The translations under genes were made by a program, and so were the position numbers. Below are positions 9,110 to 17,301 of a stretch of 64,000 bases of DNA, piece by piece. The notes under the pieces were generated by a model. The model was not told the DNA's origin and did not search any database. It saw only the letters and a program-made list of their open reading frames with translations. Position 1 is the first letter of the stretch, and every line of letters starts with the position of its first letter. This stretch comes from Pseudoxanthobacter soli DSM 19599. Its GTDB lineage: Bacteria; Pseudomonadota; Alphaproteobacteria; Rhizobiales; Segnochrobactraceae. The stretch lies in NCBI RefSeq assembly GCF_900148505.1, contig NZ_FRXO01000001.1:954414-1018413 (forward strand), written 5' to 3'.

Positions 9110-9874
9110 GCGGGCCGGCATTCGAGACAATAGGCCGGAACGTGCGGACCCAAGCGAATGAAGGCAGGTCCGCGCGCGGCTACCTTCGTGCTAGCCGGCT
9201 GCGGCATCGCGGCGCGTTCCCGATGCGGTTACCGGCCGGACCGCAATATTCATGAGCACAGAATCCATCTGCGCGGTGAAAGACGGAGCTTTTCGCGTCT
9301 TCGGCATATTCCTCAACGCTTCGGTGCTTGAGCAGGATTAAAGCGCACGCGGGCGAGTTTCACTGATCGAGATGCCGTGCCTGCCGAGACCAACGAAGTT
9401 TCGGACCTTTCTCTGGCCTCGCGCCTTCGCCAAATCGCCAGCCCTTACCGCGCACCAACGCAATCTGTGGTCGCACTCTGGCAGATCGTCAGAACGGATC
9501 TGCCGGCGGCGAAAGAAGCGGCCTTTCAGGGCCTGCCGGCGGGCGCTCGCGCCGACGCGCGTCTGAGCAGGCGAGCATGACAGCCCCAACGACGGCATTT
9601 AACAGCGTTGAAAATTGTAACATCATCGAAATTAGACTTCCATAATTATATATTGATTGAAACCTCTAAATTCACACCAGAATTATGTAAGATTTTATCT
9701 TTTATTTATCCAGCAATATGGGCTCAATATATTATTTCTGATATGCTTTTTCCGTCATCAGATCGACATGCTAGCTATGTGAAATTTCCGGCAATGATGT
9801 AATCACCCCACCTTGCCGCGTTTATAGGCATGCGCTTAAATTGGACGATTACAAGCAGTCGAAAGGCGTGTCTG
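9110..9874. other. Long intergenic region with an AT-rich island
   Basis: No gene is supported in 765 bp. Bases 9600-9800 are strikingly AT-rich against the GC-rich background, with repeated TTTAT/AATAT runs. This could be a promoter/UP-element or nucleoid-protein (H-NS/MucR-type) region in front of the chemoreceptor gene. A 64-codon frame inside it (from 9608) starts with TTG, has no ribosome site and resembles nothing known. Confidence 0.5.
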
Positions 9875-11956
9875 ATGTCGTCTGCCGCATCCATCGTCCA
9901 CGTGCCGCCTGCGTCAAGCGAAGTCGAACATGCGGGGGCGGGCATACAGCCGGCAGCGCCGGGTAAGACGCTCGCGCGGAGGCTCGGTTCGCTGTCGATC
10001 CGCACACGGATTGCCGCTCTCTCTATTCTCTGGTTTGTCGGGCTCGTGGTGGTAGTCGGAAGCTACATGGTCGGCGAGCAGGAGATCGCACGCGCGGTCG
10101 CAGACGATGCTGCCTACAGCACGGTCGCCCGCTCCGCGCTGGTGATGGGCCGATCGACGGCCGGCACGATCGCCGCGGTCAGGGCCTATCTCGCGGATCC
10201 GAGCCAGGAAGCAGCCGCGGCGGCGCAGGCGCGGTTCGCGGAGATCAACACCGCGGTGGCCGCCCTGCGCGCCAACCTCGCCGCCGTCGGCGATGCCGGC
10301 CAGGAGGTCGAGACGCTCGCGAAGATGATCGCGACCGCGGGACCGCTGTTCGGCGAGCTGGTGCAGAAGGACAAGGAAATCGGCTTCGATGGCCAGAGCG
10401 GCCTCTGGGGGCAGATGGACGCCGCCTCGGCCGCGCTCGCGAAGGACGTCAAGAAAGTTCCGGGCGGCCTGTTCGGCCCGGATGGCATCAAGGTCGGCGC
10501 CGCTCTTGCGCAAATGGATTTGGCCCGCGCCCAGTACGCCCTGACCTTCAACGACATCAGCAGCGGCAATTTCGTCGCGGCCTCGAGCCGGCTGACCCGC
10601 GCCGTCGACCGCATCGACATGGACGAGGCCATCAAGAACAGCCTCAAGACCTCGACCGAAGCCTACGGCAAGGCATTCGAGGATTATTCGAAGCTCGTCG
10701 CCACGCGGATGCCGCTCGTCGAAACCGTGCTGCTCACCTTCGATGTCGCCGACCCCTCCGCCAACGCGATTCTGGAGCGTGCTCGCGCGGGCGCGGATTT
10801 GGCGCGGGCACGGCTCGCCGAGGTGCGCTCCTGGATCACGGTCGCGCTTGCCGTCTGCATCGTCGCGATCGTCGCCGGCGGCGCCGCGTGCTCGTTCCTG
10901 ATCTCGACCGGCATCACCCGTCCACTCGGCCGGCTTCGCGGCGCGATGGCCGCGCTTGCCGCTGGCCAGCTCGCCCCGGTGCCGGAGACCGAACGGGGCG
11001 ACGAACTCGGCGAGATGGCGCGCGCGGTCGCCGTGTTTCGCGACAACGAGGCGAGCCGCCGCGAACTCGAGGCCTCGCAGGCAGAGGAGAGCGCCGCAAA
11101 GGCCGAGCGACAGGCGGAGATCGATCGGCTGATCGGCGAGTTCCGCGCCGGTGCCACCGCCCTGATCGCCTCGGTCGGCAACACGATGACGGAGATGCGA
11201 ACCACCGCTGAGGCGCTCGGCCGCGTTGCCGTGGAAACCGAGGGCAAGACCCGCACCGTCGCGGACGCATCCGAGGAGGCCTCTCACAACGTCAACACCG
11301 TCGCCAGCGCGACGGAGGAACTGGTCGCCTCCATCGAGGAGATCGCGACCCAGGTCTCACGCACGACGGAGGTCGTCGAAGCGGCCACGGAGGGGGCTCA
11401 GGAGACCGACGCCACGATCGGCCGGCTGGCGGAATCCGCCTCGCGCATCGGCGACGTCGTCAGCCTGATCCAGGCGATCGCCGGTCAGACCAACCTTCTC
11501 GCTCTCAATGCGACCATCGAGGCCGCCCGGGCGGGCGAGGCGGGCAAGGGCTTCGCCGTTGTGGCGAGCGAGGTGAAGCAACTCGCCGGCCAGACGGCCA
11601 AGGCGACTGAGGAGATCGCCCGGCAGGTGGCCGAGATCCAGCGCGAGACGGCCGACGCCGTCGCCGCGATCTCGGCGATCTCCGAGCGGATTCACGAGGT
11701 GCAGCGTTTCTCTGCCGCCGTCAGCGCCACCATGGAGCAGCAGCGCGCGGCGACGGCGGAAATCAGCACCAATGTACTGAGGGCATCGGAAGGCACGGTG
11801 CTCGTCTCGGACGGGGTGGCGGGTGTCGCGAACTCCGTCTCGGAAACCCGTCGCTCGGCGACCGACGTCGAACGCGCGTCGGGCCACGTCGACCAGCGCA
11901 CCGCCGATCTCGGCCGCACCATCGAGGATTTCCTGCTTCGGGTCGCCGCCGCCTGA
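9875..11956 (+). CDS. Methyl-accepting chemotaxis protein
   Basis: A 693-residue transmembrane chemoreceptor. TM1 is at about 46-66, followed by a large helical periplasmic sensor of about 270 residues, TM2 (about 330-355), HAMP, and a cytoplasmic signalling hairpin. The hairpin tip is clear: [20 protein letters not shown], continuing into [14 protein letters not shown] chose ATG 9875 because GAAAGG lies 8 nt before it; the ATG 15 codons upstream (9830) has no ribosome site. The ligand is unknown. No che genes lie in the window. Confidence 0.9.
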   Translation: MSSAASIVHVPPASSEVEHAGAGIQPAAPGKTLARRLGSLSIRTRIAALSILWFVGLVVVVGSYMVGEQEIARAVADDAAYSTVARSALVMGRSTAGTIAAVRAYLADPSQEAAAAAQARFAEINTAVAALRANLAAVGDAGQEVETLAKMIATAGPLFGELVQKDKEIGFDGQSGLWGQMDAASAALAKDVKKVPGGLFGPDGIKVGAALAQMDLARAQYALTFNDISSGNFVAASSRLTRAVDRIDMDEAIKNSLKTSTEAYGKAFEDYSKLVATRMPLVETVLLTFDVADPSANAILERARAGADLARARLAEVRSWITVALAVCIVAIVAGGAACSFLISTGITRPLGRLRGAMAALAAGQLAPVPETERGDELGEMARAVAVFRDNEASRRELEASQAEESAAKAERQAEIDRLIGEFRAGATALIASVGNTMTEMRTTAEALGRVAVETEGKTRTVADASEEASHNVNTVASATEELVASIEEIATQVSRTTEVVEAATEGAQETDATIGRLAESASRIGDVVSLIQAIAGQTNLLALNATIEAARAGEAGKGFAVVASEVKQLAGQTAKATEEIARQVAEIQRETADAVAAISAISERIHEVQRFSAAVSATMEQQRAATAEISTNVLRASEGTVLVSDGVAGVANSVSETRRSATDVERASGHVDQRTADLGRTIEDFLLRVAAA

Positions 11957-11967
11957 GCACGCGCGGC

Positions 11968-12003
11968 GCCCGTTCGATCGGGACTCGCCGTTCGATCGGG
12001 ACT
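11968..12003. repeat. Perfect 18-bp tandem repeat, two copies
   Basis: CGTTCGATCGGGACTCGC occurs twice head to tail (11968-11985 and 11986-12003), directly after the chemoreceptor stop and in the convergent gap before dctA. Its function is unknown; it may be a slippage product. Confidence 0.9.
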
Positions 12004-12109
12004 CGCACTGAGGCGCCTGAACGCCCCTGCCCTTGCCCATCTCGCGCGTCCCGCCGCGGTTCTACGACCGGGCGGGACGGCAACGTCCGGGGCTCCGTGA
12101 TCGGCCCTC

Positions 12110-13384
12110 TCAGGCCGCAGCGGGCATGTCTTCCTCATCCTCGTCCGGCACAACGGCATCGATGTCCTCGCCTTCCCACTTGGCGACGACAGCCGTGGCG
12201 ATGCCGTTGCCGAGCACGTTGGTCGCCGAGCGGCCCATATCGAGGAACTGGTCGACGCCGAGCACCAAAAGCAGGCCAGCGGTGGGCAGGTTGAACATCT
12301 GCAGCGTGGCCGCGACCACCACCAGCGAGGCCCGCGGCACGCCCGCCATCCCCTTGCTCGTCACCATCAGCACCAGCAGCATGACGATCTGCTGCTCGAT
12401 CGGGATCTCGATGCCATAGGCCTGGGCGATGAACAGCGTCGCGAAGGTCGAGTACATCATCGACCCGTCGAGGTTGAACGAATAGCCGAGCGGCAGCACG
12501 AAGGAGATGATCTTCTCGCTCACCGGCACCTTCTTGAGCTGCCGGATCATCGCGGGGTAGGCCGCCTCGCTGGACGCTGTGGTGAAGGCGAGCACGAACG
12601 GGGCCCGCACCAGCGCGGCGACCCGAAGGGCCGTCTTGCCGATCAGCGCGTAGCCGACGGCGAACATCAGCACCCACAGGATCACGAGGCTGAAATAGAA
12701 GCTCGCCATATAGCGGCCGTAGGTGACGAGGATACCCGGGCCATGCTCGGTGATGGTGGCGGCCATGGCCGCGAACACGGCGATCGGCGCCAGTGCCATC
12801 ACATAGCCCGTCACCTTCAGGACGACATGCGAGGCTTCCTCGATCATCAGCACGAGGCCGCGCGCCTTCGGGCCGAGCGAAGCCGCGGCGAGCCCGAACA
12901 GCACCGAGAACACCACGATCTGGAGGATCTCGTTCTCCGCCATCGCGCCAACCGCGCTCTGCGGGATCATGTGGTTGATAAAGTCGGCAAAGCTGAACGA
13001 GGTCGTCTGAACCCCGCTCTTGGCATCCATTGCCGGCAGCGGCAGCCCGAGATCGGCGCCGGGCCGCAGGATGTTGACCATCACCATGCCGATGGTGAGC
13101 GACACCAGCGAGGCCGAGACAAACCACAGCATCGCCTTGCCGCCGACGCGGCCGATCGTCTTCATGTCGCCCATGTGGGCGACGCCGCACACCAGCGTCG
13201 TGAAAACCAGCGGCCCGATGATCATCTTGATGAGGCGAAGGAAGATCGTCGTCACCAGGGAAATGTGGTCGGCGATTTCGGCGGCGGTCTGCGGATCCGG
13301 CCAGAGCTTGTGATTTGCATATCCGACGGCGATGCCGAGGATCATGGCCACGACGATATAGAACGTCAGCCGGTGCTTACCCAT
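12110..13384 (-). CDS. dctA: C4-dicarboxylate:cation symporter DctA
   Basis: A 424-residue DAACS-family transporter. Its signatures are the serine-rich re-entrant loop TASSEAAYPAM, LGYSFNLDGSMMY, and the C-terminal GVDQFLDMGRSATNVLGN. It imports succinate, fumarate and malate (sometimes aspartate or orotate) with protons or sodium across the inner membrane. The frame extends upstream to 13624, but the family start is the ATG at 13384 (MGKHRLTFYIV), preceded by AGAAGAGCGG. Upstream residues of the longer frame have no family counterpart. It stands alone, convergent with the chemoreceptor gene. Confidence 0.92.
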   Translation of the reverse strand: MGKHRLTFYIVVAMILGIAVGYANHKLWPDPQTAAEIADHISLVTTIFLRLIKMIIGPLVFTTLVCGVAHMGDMKTIGRVGGKAMLWFVSASLVSLTIGMVMVNILRPGADLGLPLPAMDAKSGVQTTSFSFADFINHMIPQSAVGAMAENEILQIVVFSVLFGLAAASLGPKARGLVLMIEEASHVVLKVTGYVMALAPIAVFAAMAATITEHGPGILVTYGRYMASFYFSLVILWVLMFAVGYALIGKTALRVAALVRAPFVLAFTTASSEAAYPAMIRQLKKVPVSEKIISFVLPLGYSFNLDGSMMYSTFATLFIAQAYGIEIPIEQQIVMLLVLMVTSKGMAGVPRASLVVVAATLQMFNLPTAGLLLVLGVDQFLDMGRSATNVLGNGIATAVVAKWEGEDIDAVVPDEDEEDMPAAA

Positions 13385-14218
13385 TTTGAACCGCTCTTCT
13401 CTGGTACATACGCTTGTTTTTGCCCGGCCCGGCGACGGCGGCCCGGGAATCGGGAACACCGCACCCCGAACGATATCCGGCGGCGTCATTGAAACTCGCA
13501 TCTCCGGCGAATTGCGTCGAGATTGTGATATGGGCAGATCGTCACAGATCTGCGCAGAGAAAGAGCATGGCGCGAAAGTGTATGCGACCGCGCGTTCTCC
13601 GCAGGCAAGGTTGTTCGCACACAAGCGACGCCGGAACGACGTATCACCCGCGCCGTTGATTTTCCCACGAGCCCGCGCACGATCGGGTGGACGAACCTGT
13701 TTCTCGTTGGCGGCGCGGTACGCTGGATGGAACCGGGGAAGCCGGACGCGGTCGCGTCATAGCAGGTCGTGATCCGGCTTGAGCAGGTGATCGCGCCGAA
13801 GACGTATTCGATGCGACTGCAATCGGCGAATCCATCAGCTCGGAAAGCACTCTAGGAGCTGGTTCGCGGGCCGAACTTGCGGTGTCGGCCGCCGCGGTTT
13901 GCGGGCCGATCGGTTCGGTCAGCACCGCGGCGGTCACAGGCTCGCGCAGATGACCGCAAGACGGCGATCATCCGCTGCCAGCCCCCGCCGTGCCGGCATC
14001 TCGGGTCACAAAACTCCCTTCCGTGCCATTTCCCGCAATTCAGCCTCGCTCGCCACGACCGAGATCCCTCCAATTCGGTGGATGTTTGGTTCCATCCCAG
14101 TGCATTTCAGCGCTTGTTTGAAATGAATCTAAAAAATACTGTTCCGCCATGATCTAACAAGCATAAATATCCAATAAATCATGGCGAAATTCTCTAATTA
14201 ATACCCCGGATCAATAAG
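13385..14218. other. Intergenic region between dctA and the Rem-like gene
   Basis: 834 bp with no supported gene. It carries the promoter regions of dctA (leftward) and the Rem-like regulator (rightward). The last 100 bp are AT-rich and contain a hairpin (listed separately). The many small frames here have no homology that I can recognise. Confidence 0.5.
14145..14186 (+). promoter_or_regulatory. Inverted repeat upstream of the Rem-like gene
   Basis: CGCCATGAT (14145-14153) and ATCATGGCG (14178-14186) form a perfect 9-bp inverted repeat around a 24-nt AT-rich spacer, ending 32 bp before the ATG. It could be an operator or a leader hairpin that controls the regulator gene. Confidence 0.5.
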
Positions 14219-14887
14219 ATGTACATAGTAGTCGATGACGAATGTCGAGTGATGACGAACATCTGCTCCGATCTGAAATCTTCCGGGGCCGATATCGCAA
14301 AATTCAGCGGACACGACCTGACGCGATGGCTCGATGAGCCGGCAGCAGACGAAATCGCCTCGGTGCGGGGCTTCGTCGTCTCGGGTGTGGCGGTGTGTGA
14401 CGACGACCTGCGGCGCATCAGGATGGCGAGCTGGGCGCCGGTCTTGACCGTTGTGGTTCGCAAGGACCTCAAACAGACGCTGCGCTGGCTCTCGGCCGGG
14501 GCCGACGACGTGCTGCCGCTCCCGACGCATGGGCGGGAGATCGTCGCCCGCATCGATGCGGTCTGGCGCCGCTCGCAAGGGGAGGAGAAAGGCGTCCGCA
14601 AGGGAAGGCTCACGGTCTTTGCCGACGGCAGTGATCCGCAGATCGACGGCGAGACGTTCTGCCTGCCGCGGCGAGAGCGCAACATTCTCGAATATCTCGT
14701 TGCGAACGCCGGCCGGCGAATGAGCAAGCGCCAGGTCTTCGAGGCGCTGTACGGCCCGCTCGCCACCGGCGTCGACGACTATGTCATCGAGTCGCACGTG
14801 AGCAAGCTGCGCCGTCGCCTGCGCCAGCGCCTCGGTCACGACGTCATCGACTGTAGACGCCGCCTCGGATACTGCTTCGTAGGCTGA
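14219..14887 (+). CDS. rem: Rem-like orphan OmpR/PhoB-type transcriptional regulator
   Basis: A 222-residue protein with an atypical receiver domain (1-118) and an OmpR/PhoB winged helix (about 128-222). The C-terminal half closely follows rhizobial Rem, the exponential-phase motility activator: VFADGSDPQIDGE, LPRRERNILEYLVANAGRR, ESHVSKLRRRLR and a GYCF end. At the usual phosphoacceptor strand the sequence reads GFVVSGVAV, with no Asp, so activity should not depend on phosphorylation. Rem activates flagellar and chemotaxis genes in Sinorhizobium. The neighbouring chemoreceptors agree with a motility role. Confidence 0.75.
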   Translation: MYIVVDDECRVMTNICSDLKSSGADIAKFSGHDLTRWLDEPAADEIASVRGFVVSGVAVCDDDLRRIRMASWAPVLTVVVRKDLKQTLRWLSAGADDVLPLPTHGREIVARIDAVWRRSQGEEKGVRKGRLTVFADGSDPQIDGETFCLPRRERNILEYLVANAGRRMSKRQVFEALYGPLATGVDDYVIESHVSKLRRRLRQRLGHDVIDCRRRLGYCFVG

Positions 14888-14911
14888 CGTTCGACGGACA
14901 GCTTTGGCCGG

Positions 14912-15667
14912 TCAGCCGAGCCGGACACCCATGCGCGACGCTTGACGCTCGAGGAAGGCATCCATCTTCCGGCGCCCTTCCTCGGTAAGCTGCACCAGGA
15001 TGCGGCGGCGATCGTTCGCATCCGGCGTCCGCTCGACGAGATTGGCCGTCTGCAGGTCCTCAAGACGGCGCATCGCGGTCGTCGTCGGTACGCCGGCGGC
15101 GATGCACAAGCTCGTCACGGAGATCTGCCGTCCCGTGGCCTCCGAAAGGGCGAGATCGAGCAGCATGTCCCAGGCGGGATCGGAGAATAGGTCGCCCTTG
15201 AACAGGGCCTGGCGGTCGGCGCGGGCGGCGACGAGCGCCTCGAGATATTTCGGCCGGCTCTGCACCGGCGCGGCGCCCGGCGCCGCGTCCTCGATGATCG
15301 AGAAGGCACGCCGAACCGCGAGAGCGACCTCCTCGGGCGTCAAGGGCTTCTGCAGGAAGTCGACTGCATGCAGGCGCAGCGCCGCGACGGCCCGGTCGAG
15401 CGCGGCGCGGCCGGAAATAACGATCGCGGCGAGGGGCCGCGCCCTGCGACGGACGGCAAGCTTCTGCAGCAACTCGATGCCATCGATCTGCGGCATCTGT
15501 ACGTCGGTGACGACGACATCGAGGCTCGGGAAACGCTGCACCAGCTCAAGCGCTTCCGCGGCGCTGCCGGCGGTCCTGCACGGCAGGCCAAGGGCCGCCA
15601 ATCCCTCGCTGAGCTCCTCCAGCACCAGAGGCTCGTCGTCCACCAGAAGCAGGCGCGGCTCATTCAC
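14912..15667 (-). CDS. Response regulator with MarR-like winged-helix output
   Basis: A 251-residue protein. A CheY-like receiver (about 4-125) has DDE in the acidic pocket, the phosphoacceptor Asp in VVTDVQMPQIDG, and the Lys in DFLQKP. The C-terminal part (about 165-245) is a MarR-type winged helix with TTTAMRRLEDL (recognition helix) and the wing DANDRRRILVQLTEEG. The start is taken as GTG 15667, which overlaps the stop of the upstream EAL gene by 4 nt (GTGA); the longer frame to 15718 begins inside that gene. It is the last gene of the signalling cassette and probably its DNA-binding output. Confidence 0.8.
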   Translation of the reverse strand: MNEPRLLLVDDEPLVLEELSEGLAALGLPCRTAGSAAEALELVQRFPSLDVVVTDVQMPQIDGIELLQKLAVRRRARPLAAIVISGRAALDRAVAALRLHAVDFLQKPLTPEEVALAVRRAFSIIEDAAPGAAPVQSRPKYLEALVAARADRQALFKGDLFSDPAWDMLLDLALSEATGRQISVTSLCIAAGVPTTTAMRRLEDLQTANLVERTPDANDRRRILVQLTEEGRRKMDAFLERQASRMGVRLG

Positions 15668-17301
15668 CGGCGTCGGCTGTCCCAATCTTCGTCCCCCGCC
15701 GCTTCGCGGCCGTCGCAATAGCGTCGCCGCAGCTGCTCGAATTCTAGGCCGAGTGCCAGCATATCGTCCAGCGGTCGCTTCGGCGAGATCAGGAAACCCT
15801 GCACGTAGTCCACGCTATGCGCACGGACGAGCGCTAGATCCACGTCCTCTTCGACGCCTTCTGCGACAACGGCGACCCCTAGACGGCGGCCGAGCGCGGC
15901 GAGGGAGGCGAAGATCTCCCGCGCCTTCCCCCACGTGCGGGCCTGCCGCAAGATCTCGATGTCGATCTTGATTTCCGAGACGGGAAGGTTGGCGAGTTGC
16001 AGCAGGCCGCTCTGGCGGCGGCCGACATCGTCGAGGGAAAGCCCGAAGCCCGCGAGGCGCAGCTGCGCCAGCGCCGCGAGCGCGGCGGTGGACGAATCGT
16101 AGACTGCGTCCTCGATGAGTTCGAACGTCACGTCGGCGGGACGAAGGCCGCCGGCGCGGGTGACACGCTCGAGAGTGCCGACCGCGTCGGGCGCGAGCAG
16201 GACCTCCACGGGTAGGTTGACGCTCACCGGCCCCTGCCAGCCGAGATGCCGCCAACGGACGCAACCGCCCACCGCCTGCTCCAGGACCGAAAGGGTGAGG
16301 CGGACGAGAAGCTCGGTGGAGGCCGCGGCGGCGGCGACGATGTCCTGCGGCCGCACCGGGTCCAATCCCGGCAGAGTTCCGGCAAGCAGCGCCTCCGCAC
16401 CTGCGAACACCAGTGTGCGGGCGCACATCTTCGGCTGGAAGGCGATCGGAATGCCGCCCGCATCGAGCGCCGCGACGAGAGCGCCACGGACCGCATCCGG
16501 ATCGCTCGTCCGGATGTCGCGCGGCGCAGCGTCAAGCCCGCGCCGCGCGACACTGCGGGCAAGCGCATCGGGATCGACGGGCTTTCCGTAGGCGCCGAGC
16601 ACAGTGAGCCCCAGACGTTCGGCGACGGTGGTCGCCGCCTTCAGCACGGATTCGCCGTGGCCGCTCAGCAGCAGGACGTCTGGAACGACCGCGCGGTCCC
16701 GGAGTCCGTGCAGAATCTTGAGCCCATCGGTCTCGACGAGATGCAGGTCGAGGATCAGGACATCGAAGGCGCTTTGCGGCCGCTGATCAAGTGCGTCGAC
16801 GCCCGCGCTCGTCGCGACCTGATGCCCGAACCCCTCGAGGAAGGCTGCAAGCTCCTTGCGGATCATGGGATCGTCTTCGATGATGAGGATCGAGCGTTCG
16901 GCGCCGGCTGGCGGCGACGGCGGGATCGCCGAAGCCCGCAGCCGGCTGGCGAGATCCTCGGCCATGACGAAGGGATCGGCCGGCTTGCGGTAGAGCAAGT
17001 CGGCGCCGAAGGCGGCTGCGGTCGTGCCTTCGAGCGCGTGCCCGGTCATCACAGCGACCACGGCCGGCTGTTTCTCGGGCGGCAACGAGCGCACCACCGC
17101 GAGCAGCGTTTCGCCGCCGCCGCCCGGCATGTGCAGGTCCGTGACGAGGCAAGACGGCGCCAGCCCCCCGCTGAGCAGCCGCTCCGCCGCCAGTCCATCG
17201 GCGCACGTCCGCACGCTCCAGCCAAGCGAGGTGAAGAACTCGGCGATCTCCTCGGCGAGCGCCGGCTCGTCGTCGCACAGCAGCATCGAGTGGCCCGTCA
17301 T
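15664..17301 (-). CDS. Dual-receiver EAL-domain response regulator (c-di-GMP phosphodiesterase-like)
   Basis: 545 residues in the order REC1 (about 4-120), REC2 (about 145-260) and EAL (about 295-530). Both receivers keep the phosphoacceptor Asp (VTDLHMPG; LILDLHLVETDG). The EAL domain retains the acidic and metal/base residues: E-A-L in GAEALLAG, N in VNLP, E in FELIED, DD in LDDVG, K in EIKID, E in VAEGVEE and Q in YVQGF. Loop 6 reads DDVGRRQSG instead of DDFGTGYSS, so activity could be altered. The ATG at 17301 overlaps the kinase stop (ATGA). The longer frame extending to 18465 is antiphase sequence inside the kinase gene. Likely output: c-di-GMP turnover. Confidence 0.85.
   Translation of the reverse strand: MTGHSMLLCDDEPALAEEIAEFFTSLGWSVRTCADGLAAERLLSGGLAPSCLVTDLHMPGGGGETLLAVVRSLPPEKQPAVVAVMTGHALEGTTAAAFGADLLYRKPADPFVMAEDLASRLRASAIPPSPPAGAERSILIIEDDPMIRKELAAFLEGFGHQVATSAGVDALDQRPQSAFDVLILDLHLVETDGLKILHGLRDRAVVPDVLLLSGHGESVLKAATTVAERLGLTVLGAYGKPVDPDALARSVARRGLDAAPRDIRTSDPDAVRGALVAALDAGGIPIAFQPKMCARTLVFAGAEALLAGTLPGLDPVRPQDIVAAAAASTELLVRLTLSVLEQAVGGCVRWRHLGWQGPVSVNLPVEVLLAPDAVGTLERVTRAGGLRPADVTFELIEDAVYDSSTAALAALAQLRLAGFGLSLDDVGRRQSGLLQLANLPVSEIKIDIEILRQARTWGKAREIFASLAALGRRLGVAVVAEGVEEDVDLALVRAHSVDYVQGFLISPKRPLDDMLALGLEFEQLRRRYCDGREAAGDEDWDSRRR

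Noticed and set aside
9608-9802. Possible 64-residue low-GC peptide
   Set aside because: TTG start without ribosome site, no recognisable motif; better seen as AT-rich non-coding DNA.
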